A DNA stretch of 38,272 nucleotides. It comes from an uncultured Eubacteriales bacterium. Lineage in GTDB: Bacteria; Bacillota; Clostridia; Oscillospirales; Acutalibacteraceae. Below are positions 21,797 through 30,973 of this stretch, piece by piece. The stretch lies in NCBI GenBank assembly GCA_934546985.1, contig CAKTEE010000018.1, forward strand, positions 1-38,272, written 5' to 3'. The notes beneath the pieces are model-generated. The model had not been told where the DNA came from and did no database searches. It worked only from the letters and a program-made list of their open reading frames with translations. Numbering within the stretch: position 1 is the first letter of the stretch; each line of letters starts with the position of its first letter. The position numbers were made by a program, and so were the translations under genes.

Positions 21797-22047
21797 TTCC
21801 TATACACAAAATATGCGGCAGTCAACAGGATAATCTGCACTACGTTGATACTGATTTCTGCACCGAAAGTCAGACGAATCATGGACAAATCAATCACCAT
21901 TGGCGTAGTCGGACTGATACCAATCGATTTTCCGTAAGTCAGCCATGCAAGCCATGGGATATCAGCCGTCCAACTTGCAATCAACCCGCCCAGCACAAGG
22001 GCAATTAAAACTAAAATTACAATCTCAAATATATTTTTCCCTTTCAT
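21784..22047 (-). CDS. DUF4321 small membrane protein, 87 aa
   Basis: Residues 5-25 (IFEIVILVLIALVLGGLIAS) and about 64-84 are membrane segments, with an extracytoplasmic part between. The pattern ending AEISINVVQIILLTAAYFVY is that of DUF4321, a Firmicutes protein usually beside maf and with unknown function. The start at 22047 follows GGAGGCATT. Confidence 0.8.
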   Translation of the reverse strand: MKGKNIFEIVILVLIALVLGGLIASWTADIPWLAWLTYGKSIGISPTTPMVIDLSMIRLTFGAEISINVVQIILLTAAYFVYRKWLH

Positions 22048-22057
22048 AATGCCTCCG

Positions 22058-22498
22058 TTATAACCGTCCGGTGGAACCAAAGCCGCCTGCGCCGCGCTGT
22101 GTTTCCTCCAAAGCGTCTGTTTCTGTTATTTCAAACGGGCAAACTGGCATTACCACCAGCTGTGCAATGCGTTCCCCAGGTTCAATCGTATAATCCTGCT
22201 TGCTCAAGTTAACCAAACCCACCTGAATTTCACCCGTATAGTCGCTGTCTATCACGCCAACACCGTTAGACAGGCATACGCCGTGTTTCACCCCCAGCCC
22301 GCTGCGTGCAAAAATAAAGGAGGCGTATTCCTTCCCCGGCACTGCCACAGCTATGCCCGTAGGAATTACAAGGCTCTCCCCTGCACGAATCACCACCGGA
22401 AAATCAATACATGCGCACAAATCCGCTCCTGCGCTTCCGGCAGTCCCCCGCACAGGAACCACCGCATTTTCTCTGAGCTTTTTTATTTTTATTTCCAT
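22058..22498 (-). CDS. dut: dUTP diphosphatase
   Basis: Cleaves dUTP to dUMP and diphosphate, keeping uracil out of DNA and feeding thymidylate synthesis. All five trimeric dUTPase motifs can be seen: AGSAGADLCA (I), FARSGLGVKHGV (II), GVGVIDSDYTGEIQVGL (III), PGERIAQLVV (IV) and RGAGGFGSTG (V). The 146 residues match the usual size. It lies 2 bases after the U32 peptidase gene in the same operon. Confidence 0.95.
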   Translation of the reverse strand: MEIKIKKLRENAVVPVRGTAGSAGADLCACIDFPVVIRAGESLVIPTGIAVAVPGKEYASFIFARSGLGVKHGVCLSNGVGVIDSDYTGEIQVGLVNLSKQDYTIEPGERIAQLVVMPVCPFEITETDALEETQRGAGGFGSTGRL

Positions 22499-22500
22499 TA

Positions 22501-24552
22501 TCAGTCCACTCCTCTGTAATACAGCCCCCGCGTATATTCACCAACTGCTTTTGCACCGGAACGGTATTTCTCCATAATTTCAGCACATTCCGCGCATGTC
22601 TCTGTGGTAAAGTATAACAGTGCAAAGTCAAATCCGTCAAGCTCCTTTTTTCTGTCGGCAAGGTAAAGGGGGCGGGAATTCAATAATTCACTCGCACCGG
22701 AACGGCACTGTATGGGAAAAAACACACCTTTTCGGTCCGTTAAACCTTTTTGGCGCTTGCAATCGTTGCAGCGGGAACCATTCTTTACAGGGCAGTTGCG
22801 GGTAATCATCAGCGGCAGTCTGCCGTAGGCAAATAACCCGCGTGGCGTCGTCCCTCCGATTGCTTTTGCCTGCGCCAATGTCAGCTCAAAGGAGAGCATA
22901 ACTTCTTCTGAACCGCAGCTTTCCAGATATTCCAACGCCTCTGTGTTGTAAACATTAGAACCAACCCCTGCAAAAATAGAAAAACCTTCTTCTCTGCCTA
23001 ATTGGACAGCCCCCATGTTCCCGCAGGACAACCATGTTACACCAAGTTTTTTTAATTCCCTAAGCCTTCCGCGCAAGCTTTCCTCTTTTCCGAAAAATAC
23101 GCGCGGCAGTTCTGCCACAAGCCGAATTCCTTGCATAGAAAGCTCTGTCCATATATTATCCTGCATTTCGGCAGGTAAAATTACAGCGTCAATTTCCGGC
23201 AGGCTTCTGGGGATTTGCGCGGGATTATCAAACCTTGCATACCATTTTAATCGTTTGTTCTGATATTCGCCGTATGCTTTCCAATCCGGTACAGCGTACG
23301 GAACAGGCTCCCGATATGCCAGCTTTTCCAACAGCATATCCAACGCTTCCCGCCGCAAAGCGTTAAGTACGGACATAGGGACTGAAAGTCCCTTTTCAAT
23401 CTCACAGTCAATTTCCCTTGTGTAGAACGGCGTACCGCCGCATTTTTTTAGCTGTTCCTCCGCGCGCTCTTCCGTCAGCGGGCGATTTAAAGCTAATTCC
23501 GGTATTGTTTTGGATTCCAGAAAAACAGATTTCCCTCCTGCGGATGCCGCAAGGGTAAGCGGCTCGCCGGACAGAACCGTCAACGCAAAATCCACTGGAT
23601 GCAAAGGCATTTCCCTGTCATACCTGCGTGCGAGAGAAGCCAGTACCGGCGCGGCGGATACAACATCTTCTTTCTGCCTTATCCCAAACATTCCTCTGCC
23701 CCTCTGCCCATCGTAATAACCGCTGGTGAAACCGGAACGGGAAAACACAGCGCGAAGCTGTTCCTGAAGTTCCGGTTCCGTTTTTCCTTCCAGCGTACTT
23801 TTACATGCAGACACAGCGGCGGCAACATATTCCGGCCGTTTCATTCGTCCTTCAATTTTAAACGAAGCAATTCCAATCTCCCGCAACTCTGGAAGACGCT
23901 GAATAACAGAAAGGTCTTTCAGGCTTAAATCAAACCCTGTGCCTCCGGGGGTGGCAAACGGCAGACGGCACGGCTGTGCGCAAAGCCCTCGGTTGCCGCT
24001 GCGCGAACCCAACAGCCCGCTCAGGTAACATTGACCAGATACGCACATACACAGCGCGCCGTGGACAAATACTTCCAGTTCAATGGGCGAGATACGTGCA
24101 AGCTCTCTGATTTCTTCAAAGGAAAGCTCCCTCGCCAAAACCACGCGCGAAAAACCAGCCTGTGCTAAAAAGCGCAGGCCGGCCGGTGTATGAATAGAAA
24201 GCTGGGTAGAAGCGCTCAAAAACATCTCCGGCGCCATACGTTTTGCCAGCGCTGCAACACCCAAATCCTGTATAATCAGCCCATCCACAGACAGACGGCA
24301 TGCAAGCGCGATAATCTCCGCCGCCCTGTGCATTTCATCATCGCTCACTAAAGTATTCAGGGTCAGGAAAACCTTAACACCTCTGGCATGGCAGTAATAC
24401 ACTGCCTGCGCCAGCGCCTCACGGTCAAAATTTCCGGCGCCGCGGCGTGCATTAAGCTCCGTATAACCCAAATATACCGCATCTGCACCGCACCGCACCG
24501 CGGCAGTCAGCGCGTCCATCGTTCCTGCGGGGGCAAGTATTTCACTGCTCAT
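22501..24552 (-). CDS. U32 family peptidase with DUF3656-like region, 683 aa
   Basis: The N-terminal TIM-barrel-like U32 domain (EILAPAGTMDALTAAVRCGA, VKVFLTLNTLV, STQLSIHTPAGL) and the U32 signature with cysteines (EVFVHGALCMCVSGQCYLSG, NRGLCAQPCRLPF) are plain. A middle region with repeats of the DUF3656 type and a C-terminal second barrel with CPVKNGSRCNDCKRQKG follow. U32 proteins are often called collagenases, but relatives such as RlhA, TrhP and UbiU hydroxylate RNA or ubiquinone using iron-sulfur clusters; the cysteine pattern favours an RNA hydroxylase over a protease (inference). It overlaps zapA by 4 bases. Confidence 0.88.
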   Translation of the reverse strand: MSSEILAPAGTMDALTAAVRCGADAVYLGYTELNARRGAGNFDREALAQAVYYCHARGVKVFLTLNTLVSDDEMHRAAEIIALACRLSVDGLIIQDLGVAALAKRMAPEMFLSASTQLSIHTPAGLRFLAQAGFSRVVLARELSFEEIRELARISPIELEVFVHGALCMCVSGQCYLSGLLGSRSGNRGLCAQPCRLPFATPGGTGFDLSLKDLSVIQRLPELREIGIASFKIEGRMKRPEYVAAAVSACKSTLEGKTEPELQEQLRAVFSRSGFTSGYYDGQRGRGMFGIRQKEDVVSAAPVLASLARRYDREMPLHPVDFALTVLSGEPLTLAASAGGKSVFLESKTIPELALNRPLTEERAEEQLKKCGGTPFYTREIDCEIEKGLSVPMSVLNALRREALDMLLEKLAYREPVPYAVPDWKAYGEYQNKRLKWYARFDNPAQIPRSLPEIDAVILPAEMQDNIWTELSMQGIRLVAELPRVFFGKEESLRGRLRELKKLGVTWLSCGNMGAVQLGREEGFSIFAGVGSNVYNTEALEYLESCGSEEVMLSFELTLAQAKAIGGTTPRGLFAYGRLPLMITRNCPVKNGSRCNDCKRQKGLTDRKGVFFPIQCRSGASELLNSRPLYLADRKKELDGFDFALLYFTTETCAECAEIMEKYRSGAKAVGEYTRGLYYRGVD

Positions 24553-24917
24553 CGCGCGTTATTGCCCCTGCCGCCGGCATTCTGTGCGCGGATTTGCTGG
24601 AGTTCACGGTTCAGACGTTCAATCTCCCTGCGGGCAACGTCCGCCTCCATTCTTGCACGGGCGGAATCTTCCAGATAATCTTTAATCTGTCCGCGCAAAT
24701 GGTCTGCGCTTTCCTCAGATTTTTTGTAGGCGTCACAGTAATCCAGCGCAGTCAGGATAGCTGCCATTGTGATGGACGCACGGGGCGTGTCCCTTGTAAT
24801 TTTAGCAATTTTCTCATTTACTTCACCTGCAATTTTTTCAACGTATGCAGGTTCATCCGGAGTGGTGATTGAAAACTCCGAACCGCCGATTTTAAGCCGT
24901 ACTTTATTTTTTTCCAT
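24549..24917 (-). CDS. zapA: Cell division protein ZapA
   Basis: ZapA cross-links FtsZ filaments at midcell. The short N-terminal beta part (VRLKIGGSEFSITTPDEPAY) and the long helix (AAILTALDYCDAYKK to RELQQIRAQNA) match. The 122 residues are slightly longer than many due to the basic tail GGRGNNAR. It is the first gene of the zapA-U32-dut-DUF4321-maf operon; a TATAAT-like -10 lies about 60 bases upstream on the minus strand. Confidence 0.85.
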   Translation of the reverse strand: MEKNKVRLKIGGSEFSITTPDEPAYVEKIAGEVNEKIAKITRDTPRASITMAAILTALDYCDAYKKSEESADHLRGQIKDYLEDSARARMEADVARREIERLNRELQQIRAQNAGGRGNNAR

Positions 24918-25311
24918 ATTGGCACACCTTTCATGGAATTTTTACTGAATCCTAACAGAATAGATTTATTATACTATATAAAAGCCGCGGAGAAAAGGGG
25001 AATGTCTTTTTTTTCAGCAAACTTGCAGGATTTTCCTGAAAATCCGCCAACCGCCATTCTTTCGCAGAGCAAAAACCCTTTCCATGCAATTTGTAGAAAA
25101 TGTTTATAATAATGAGAACCCATTGCCGCATACTATATTCATACCGAAAGCCGTTTCCTTTATCCTCTGATTTATCACCTTATTCATGCACTACGCCTAA
25201 AAGCAATGCATAATATTGGTATTTTTATGCTTAATATTATACAATATAGCTAATTATAATAGAAAGCTCTTAAACAATTATACAAAAATTAACATAACGC
25301 TTGAAAGGGGC
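24918..25311. other. AT-rich divergent intergenic region
   Basis: Nearly 400 bases between zapA (left) and glgP (right). It holds a TATAAT-like -10 for zapA (minus strand, near 24970) with only a weak -35. I see no coding frame, repeat or RNA motif in the rest. Confidence 0.6.
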
Positions 25312-25340
25312 TTGCAATCATGCCTGCATTTGTGTATCAT
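25312..25340 (+). promoter_or_regulatory. Promoter of glgP
   Basis: TTGCAA (25312-25317), a 17-base spacer and TATCAT (25335-25340), about 57 bases before the ATG at 25397. An overlapping TATAAT (about 25342) is a second candidate -10 with poorer -35 spacing. Confidence 0.5.
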
Positions 25341-25396
25341 ATATAATATCAGCTAAAAATATTTTTATATTTTTATGCTTTTTGGAGGAATTGATT

Positions 25397-27808
25397 ATGA
25401 AAAATACATTAACAACCAAACAAGCGACAGAACTCATCAGCAATAAGTTGTCCCACTTTTTTGGTGTATCGCCGGCAACGGCTTCTTACGAGCAATATTA
25501 TAAAGCTGTTGCAATGATTGTCCACGATATTATGACGGGAGAACTCGCCGCTTTCAAACAGCGCAGTGCAAAAAAAGAAAACTGCAAACAAGTTTATTAC
25601 CTGTGCATGGAATTCCTGATGGGCCGTTCTCTGAAAAACAATCTTTACAATCTGAACTTAACAGATATATTTGAAAAATCGCTGGAACAAAACTTCGGTA
25701 TCAAGCTTGAAAAACTGTATGAACAGGAACCGGACGCCGGACTTGGCAACGGTGGACTTGGCAGGCTTGCCGCCTGCTATCTGGACGGCCTTGCCTCTCA
25801 AGGATACCCGGCGATGGGTTACTCCATCCGCTATGAGTACGGCATCTTCCGTCAAAAAATTGTTGACGGCTGGCAGACAGAGCTTCCCGAATTCTGGCTC
25901 CCCGGCGGCGAGGTGTGGCTGGTTCCTCACGAGGAAAGCGCGCTTGAAATCCGTTTTGAAGGGAATCTGCGCGACTGGTGGGACGGGGTTTATCACCATG
26001 TGGAACACGAAAATTACAAATCCATTCTGGCTGTCCCGTATGACATGATGGTTTCCGGTAAAGACGGCAAGGGCGTCAGCGTACTGCGCCTGTGGCGTTC
26101 CAAAGCGCCGGGGCTTGATATGAAGCTCTTCAGTCAGGGCGATTATATGCGCGCTGTGGAGCAGCAGGCAATGGCGGAAGTCATCAGCAAAGTATTATAT
26201 CCCGCCGATAACCACGAAGAAGGCAAAAGCCTGCGCCTGCGCCAGCAATACTTCCTGGTATCCGCAACCATTCAGGATATTGCCCGCCGTCATCTTGCAC
26301 AGTACGGCTCGCTGGACACCTTACCGGATAAAGCGGCCATTCATATTAATGACACACATCCAACCCTCGCCATTCCGGAAATAATGCGCATTTTGCTTGA
26401 CGAATGCGGTTACGGCTGGGACGACGCATGGCGTATTGTAAACAAAACCATTGCATACACCAACCATACAGTAATGAAAGAAGCACTGGAATGCTGGCCG
26501 GAAGATTTGTTTAAGCGGCTTCTGCCCCGCATCTATCAAATCACTAAAGAAATTGACAACCGTTTCCGCAGTTATGTTTGGAATAACACTTTCAATGCCG
26601 ATCAGGTGGAACGCATGGCAATTATCTCTAACGGCATTGTACGCATGGCAAATCTCTGCGTTGCCGGTTCCCACAGCGTTAACGGCGTATCTGCACTGCA
26701 CAGCGATATTTTAAAAGAAACTGTCTTCAGTGATTTTTATGAGCTACAACCTGAAAAATTTACAAATGTTACCAACGGTATTGCACACCGCAGATGGCTT
26801 TGCCAGTCCAATCCGGAACTGTCCGCTTTCCTGACCGAACTTATCGGCGACGGCTACGTTTTTGACGCGGATAAACTGGAAGACCTCCGCAAATTTAAGA
26901 ACGACAAAACCGTTCTGGACACTTTACAGAAAATCAAGTACAATAGTAAAGTACGTTTGGCAGAATACGCGAAAAAGCACAACGGTATTACCATCGACCC
27001 AAATTCTATTTTTGACGTTCAGGTCAAACGCCTGCATGAATATAAACGCCAGCATCTCAACGCCCTGCATATCCTTGCAAGGTATCAGGAAATTAAGGCC
27101 AACCCAAACGGCAACTACACACCGAAAACTTATATCTTCGGCGCAAAAGCCGCTTCCGGCTACTTCCTTGCAAAAAAGATTATTGATTTCATCTGCACCC
27201 TTGCAGATGTTGTTAACAATGACCCTGACGTGAGAGATAAGATGAAAATTGTTTATCTGGAGGATTACCGCGTAACCCTTGCCGAACTGCTTATGCCTGC
27301 GGCGGATATCAGCGAACAGATTTCTCTTGCAGGGACAGAAGCCTCCGGTACGGGTAACATGAAACTTATGCTCAACGGCGCGGTAACTTTAGGGACGCTG
27401 GACGGCGCTAATGTAGAAATCCATGAAGCTGTAGGCGATAATAACATTATCCTCTTCGGTATGACGACAGAAGAAGTAAACGTGCTGAAAGCATCAGGTT
27501 ATAACCCCTACAATTATTACCTGAACAACAGTGAAATCCGCGGTGCGATTGACAGCATGAACATCGGTTTCCGTAAAAAGAATTTTGCTGATGTTGCAAA
27601 TAGCTTGATTCGTTCCGACCCGTATATGGTACTTGCCGACTATGGCGATTATTGTGCGGCACAGGCAAAAGCAACCGACCTCTACCTTCAGCGCGATGTA
27701 TGGAACCGTATGTCCCTGAACAATATTGCGGGCGCCGGCAGATTTGCCGCTGACCGCGCTGTCCGCGAATATGCACAGAATATCTGGCACACAGAACCTG
27801 TGAAATAA
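25397..27808 (+). CDS. glgP: Glycogen/starch phosphorylase, 803 aa
   Basis: Releases glucose-1-phosphate from the ends of alpha-1,4-glucans using phosphate and a PLP cofactor. GT35 family motifs are clear: QVYYLCMEFLMGRSLKNNL near the N-terminus, GLGNGGLGRLAACYLDGLA, HINDTHPTLAIPEIMR, and EASGTGNMKLMLNGAVTLGT with K656 as the PLP lysine. The start at 25397 follows TTTGGAGGAATTGATT; upstream in-frame codons have no ribosome site. It is followed by a GH13 enzyme with a hairpin between, forming a small alpha-glucan breakdown locus. Confidence 0.97.
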   Translation: MKNTLTTKQATELISNKLSHFFGVSPATASYEQYYKAVAMIVHDIMTGELAAFKQRSAKKENCKQVYYLCMEFLMGRSLKNNLYNLNLTDIFEKSLEQNFGIKLEKLYEQEPDAGLGNGGLGRLAACYLDGLASQGYPAMGYSIRYEYGIFRQKIVDGWQTELPEFWLPGGEVWLVPHEESALEIRFEGNLRDWWDGVYHHVEHENYKSILAVPYDMMVSGKDGKGVSVLRLWRSKAPGLDMKLFSQGDYMRAVEQQAMAEVISKVLYPADNHEEGKSLRLRQQYFLVSATIQDIARRHLAQYGSLDTLPDKAAIHINDTHPTLAIPEIMRILLDECGYGWDDAWRIVNKTIAYTNHTVMKEALECWPEDLFKRLLPRIYQITKEIDNRFRSYVWNNTFNADQVERMAIISNGIVRMANLCVAGSHSVNGVSALHSDILKETVFSDFYELQPEKFTNVTNGIAHRRWLCQSNPELSAFLTELIGDGYVFDADKLEDLRKFKNDKTVLDTLQKIKYNSKVRLAEYAKKHNGITIDPNSIFDVQVKRLHEYKRQHLNALHILARYQEIKANPNGNYTPKTYIFGAKAASGYFLAKKIIDFICTLADVVNNDPDVRDKMKIVYLEDYRVTLAELLMPAADISEQISLAGTEASGTGNMKLMLNGAVTLGTLDGANVEIHEAVGDNNIILFGMTTEEVNVLKASGYNPYNYYLNNSEIRGAIDSMNIGFRKKNFADVANSLIRSDPYMVLADYGDYCAAQAKATDLYLQRDVWNRMSLNNIAGAGRFAADRAVREYAQNIWHTEPVK

Positions 27809-27840
27809 TGTACGGATTGATACGCTGACAAACTATGATT

Positions 27841-27865
27841 CAGGGGGAGCGAAACGCTTCCCCTG
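27841..27865 (+). terminator. Hairpin after glgP
   Basis: CAGGGGGAGCG (27841-27851) pairs with CGCTTCCCCTG (27855-27865), 11 bp with one G-T, around an AAA loop. Only TATTG follows, so it may be a partial terminator lowering expression of the next gene. Confidence 0.55.
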
Positions 27866-27912
27866 TATTGCATAAGCAAAAGCTTGAACTTTTATAAGAG
27901 CGTGAGGTATTT

Positions 27913-29817
27913 ATGAATTACGATTGCCCTTTTAATTCAAGGGACACAGCCTATAAATCTGCTTTCGGCGCAGTGCCCGCAGGGGAAGACGTGCGTCTGC
28001 GCATTCTTCTTCCCCGCGATTTGCAATGCTCCGGCGCCGTTTTTTCATACCGGAAAGACGATTCAGAGCAATGGATTTCCTGCGGTATGTTCTGGGCGGG
28101 GATGTGCGAATACTCCCACGAATGGTGGGACATTACATTCACTCCGGCAGAAGAAGGGCTTTATTGGTATCATTTTGAATATCAAACCCCATACGGACGA
28201 CACAAAATTACGCAAAGCACAGAATATGGTGGTGTCGGAATCCTTTCCGATAAAGGTAAAGAATTTCAGCAAACCGTGTATGCCACTGATTTTTCTACAC
28301 CTGATTGGTTTAAGGGCGGCATTATGTATCAGATTTTCCCTGACAGGTTCGCCTATTCCGGCAAACCAAAAAAAAATGTGCCCTCCGACCGGATTTTGCG
28401 CACAGATTGGTGCGGTCAGCCGAATTTTCGTCCGGATGCCAACAATAAAATTTTAAACAACGATTATTTTCAAGGGGATTTGCAGGGTATCATCGACCAC
28501 CTTGACCATTTGGAAAGCCTTGGCGTTTCCTGCATTTACCTAAATCCTATCTTTGAAGCGCATTCCAACCATCGTTACGATACAGCAGACTATTCTCGCA
28601 TCGATCCTATGCTGGGTAATGAAGATGATTTGCATGCATTGTGCCGTGAAGCAGAAAAACGCGGCATGGCTGTAATATTAGACGGTGTTTTCAGCCATAC
28701 AGGATGTGACAGTGTCTATTTTAACCGCTACCGGCGCTATTGCACAGACGGTGCATTTAACAGTATGGATAGCCCGTATTACTCTTGGTATACTTTCCAG
28801 CGCTGGCCGGATAAGTATTCTTCTTGGTGGGGAATCGAGCTTTTGCCGGAGGTACGGGAAGAATCCCCTGCATTCTTAAACTTTATCACCGGACCACAGG
28901 GAGTACTCAGCCATTGGCTGAACGTCGGCATTAAAGGCTGGCGGCTGGATGTCGCAGACGAACTGCCTGATAAATTCCTTGACGCACTGCGTGCAAGGGT
29001 AAAAGAAGAAAAACCGGATGCAATTATTATCGGCGAGGTTTGGGAGGACGCGTCCAATAAAATCAGCTATAGCCAACGCCGACGTTATCTGTTGGGCCAG
29101 CAGCTTGACAGTGTGATGAACTACCCATTCAGCAATGCAATTCTCGATTTCATCAAGGGCGGTTCTGCAAATCGTTTTATGGATATTATTTATTCTGTTA
29201 TGGAAAATTACCCTCCGCAGGTACTGCATGTACTTATGAATCACATTGGTACGCATGACACGGAACGTGCTTTGACTAACCTTGCAGGTGAACCTGCCAA
29301 CGGACGTGACCGCGAATGGCAGAACTGTCAGAAATTATCTGACGGGCAGCGAAAATTCGGATATACTCTATTGATGCTTGCCAGTGCATTACAGTTTACT
29401 CTTCCCGGCGTACCTTCTATCTATTACGGGGATGAAGCAGGCATGGAAGGCTATCGCGATCCCTTTAACCGCGGCTGTTACCCTTGGGGGCAGGAAGTAC
29501 CGGAGGTACTCGCTTGGTATCAGCGCCTCGGTAAAATCCGCCGAAGCTGTCCTGCACTGATAGACGGCGGACTGCACTGCCTGATTGCAGACGGAAATAT
29601 CGTGGCTTATGAGCGGCAGAAAGATGACGACCTATTGCTTTGCGCCGTTAACCGTGGCAGTACCTATCAATCCGTAAAACTGAACAAGGATTGGATTGGC
29701 GCAGTAGTTCTTGCCGGACACGGACCGGATATCAGTCTGCTTTCCCTTCCCCCATATAGCTGCACGATTCTTGGCAAAGGGAATTGGGCTGAGAAGTTCC
29801 GTGAGAACAGTCAATAG
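27913..29817 (+). CDS. GH13 alpha-glycosidase (neopullulanase/maltodextrin glucosidase type), 634 aa
   Basis: An N-terminal beta-sandwich (about 1-120) precedes a GH13 barrel beginning MYQIFPDRFAYSG. Catalytic residues are D346 (GWRLDVADE, nucleophile), E375 (IIGEVWED, acid/base) and D449 (GTHDTER, stabiliser); LNPIFEAHSNHRYD and DGVFSHTG are the other conserved regions. A C-terminal beta domain follows. Family members cut alpha-1,4 and sometimes alpha-1,6 bonds in maltodextrins. No signal peptide is visible, so it acts in the cytoplasm, probably trimming glycogen or imported dextrins for GlgP. The exact specificity cannot be told. Confidence 0.9.
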   Translation: MNYDCPFNSRDTAYKSAFGAVPAGEDVRLRILLPRDLQCSGAVFSYRKDDSEQWISCGMFWAGMCEYSHEWWDITFTPAEEGLYWYHFEYQTPYGRHKITQSTEYGGVGILSDKGKEFQQTVYATDFSTPDWFKGGIMYQIFPDRFAYSGKPKKNVPSDRILRTDWCGQPNFRPDANNKILNNDYFQGDLQGIIDHLDHLESLGVSCIYLNPIFEAHSNHRYDTADYSRIDPMLGNEDDLHALCREAEKRGMAVILDGVFSHTGCDSVYFNRYRRYCTDGAFNSMDSPYYSWYTFQRWPDKYSSWWGIELLPEVREESPAFLNFITGPQGVLSHWLNVGIKGWRLDVADELPDKFLDALRARVKEEKPDAIIIGEVWEDASNKISYSQRRRYLLGQQLDSVMNYPFSNAILDFIKGGSANRFMDIIYSVMENYPPQVLHVLMNHIGTHDTERALTNLAGEPANGRDREWQNCQKLSDGQRKFGYTLLMLASALQFTLPGVPSIYYGDEAGMEGYRDPFNRGCYPWGQEVPEVLAWYQRLGKIRRSCPALIDGGLHCLIADGNIVAYERQKDDDLLLCAVNRGSTYQSVKLNKDWIGAVVLAGHGPDISLLSLPPYSCTILGKGNWAEKFRENSQ

Positions 29818-29863
29818 GAACCAAACGTAAAGCTGCATTGAGAAATTATACTCCACATACTGT

Positions 29864-29892
29864 CATCAGCCATCTATGCAAGGCGGCTGATG
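29864..29892 (+). terminator. Hairpin downstream of the GH13 gene
   Basis: CATCAGCC (29864-29871) and GGCTGATG (29885-29892) pair perfectly; the sequence after it is AT-rich (TATTTAATAT) but not a clean T-run. Confidence 0.45.
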
Positions 29893-30008
29893 TATTTAAT
29901 ATCAATCATTAAAAGTTCTTTCAGCAACGATATTTAGACTGTCAAAATATGTCTAATAACCAATCCAAAAACTGATACCAGTCGTGTATGAAAGCTTTTT
30001 GCAAAAAC

Positions 30009-30051
30009 AAACAGGCTCGATTTATGCAAACAGCATAAACTGAGCCTGTTT
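30009..30051. terminator. Bidirectional terminator
   Basis: AAACAGGCTC (30009-30018) pairs with GAGCCTGTTT (30042-30051), with a further TTTATGC/GCATAAA inside. T-runs are present on both sides. It separates the rightward GH13 gene from the leftward gene ending at 30085. Confidence 0.8.
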
Positions 30052-30084
30052 TTGATTCATCTATCCTTCCATTGGTCGGCAGGC

Positions 30085-30669
30085 TTAATCCTGAAAATCA
30101 GCCTCATCTACAAGCCTGCAAACAGTATCATGAAAACGGCAGTTCAAGGCATAACCCAGTTCTTCATAAACCTGATCGCCCTCTTTTCCGCAGAGCTTGG
30201 CAAAAGTCTTTCCAATCGCACGGCTGACTTTAATCCCCCTGCGTAAATCAAGGTAATATAAAGAAAACGCGCCGGCAAAGGAAATTGTGTCATAAAAATC
30301 CTTCGCACAGGTACTGAGCATTTCATAATAGGTATTGAGTATGGTTGTGCCAATCAGTTTTGAGTGGGAATAAACTGCAATACTGGATTCAATGGCAAAT
30401 GCGAGCAGGATTTTTCTCTGCTGTACGGTTTCCTTTGCCTGCGCGTCATCTTCCTGTACTTCAACCAGATAACCAAAACTGTTGCCCGGCTCACCAATTT
30501 TGGAAACCTCTTCCGCCAGCCGTGCGCCAAGCTTACGGGCACGGGCAAGGTTGCCATTCTGCCGCTCATGCTCTAATTCTGCAACAATGCGCTCTGCTTC
30601 TGCAAATTCCAAACTCCGCTGACTGGTGGTAAAAATTTTCATATCCTGATCTTCTTTATGAATACTCAC
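30085..30669 (-). CDS. Hypothetical cytoplasmic protein, 194 aa
   Basis: All-helical, soluble protein with no recognised family. Notable segments are RSLEFAEAERIVAELEHERQ, SSIAVYSHSKLIGTTILNTYY and RRGIKVSRAIGKTFAKLCG. The start is a GTG at 30669 behind GAGGAGAAAAATGC. It lies 15 bases downstream of the TSCPD gene and so is probably in one operon with it and the PHP gene. The composition is ordinary for the chromosome, so it looks like a conserved Clostridia protein of unknown role. Confidence 0.65.
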   Translation of the reverse strand: MSIHKEDQDMKIFTTSQRSLEFAEAERIVAELEHERQNGNLARARKLGARLAEEVSKIGEPGNSFGYLVEVQEDDAQAKETVQQRKILLAFAIESSIAVYSHSKLIGTTILNTYYEMLSTCAKDFYDTISFAGAFSLYYLDLRRGIKVSRAIGKTFAKLCGKEGDQVYEELGYALNCRFHDTVCRLVDEADFQD

Positions 30670-30684
30670 CGCATTTTTCTCCTC

Positions 30685-30954
30685 TTATTCTGCAATTTTC
30701 CCTTCGCCATGCGCCAAAGCTTCTTCCAGTGCATAGGTCAGCTGGTCGGGGCAGGAGCTGGCTTTAAACCCACAGCGGATACCCCGCAGTTTATTAACTG
30801 CATCTTCGATTTTCATCCCTTCCACAAGGTGTGCAATCCCCTGCGAATTTCCTGAGCATCCTCCGCTGAATTTTACACTGCGGACAACATCGCCCTCCAG
30901 TTCAACTGTAATCGCGCGCGGACAAACGCCCTTTGGCTGATAAACATATGCCAT
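30685..30954 (-). CDS. TSCPD domain protein (TIGR03905 type), 89 aa
   Basis: Carries the family marks: YQPKGVCPRAITVELEGD, FSGGCSGNSQGIAHLVEGM and SSCPDQLTYAL (TSCPD-like). The TSCPD domain also occurs at the end of ribonucleotide reductases, where its cysteines bind metal or nucleic acid; the standalone protein has no proven function. Conserved cysteines here lie in VCPR, GGCSG, RCGF and SCPD. I start it at the ATG at 30954 behind GAGGTGGAAATC. Confidence 0.82.
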   Translation of the reverse strand: MAYVYQPKGVCPRAITVELEGDVVRSVKFSGGCSGNSQGIAHLVEGMKIEDAVNKLRGIRCGFKASSCPDQLTYALEEALAHGEGKIAE

Positions 30955-30973
30955 GATTTCCACCTCACATTCT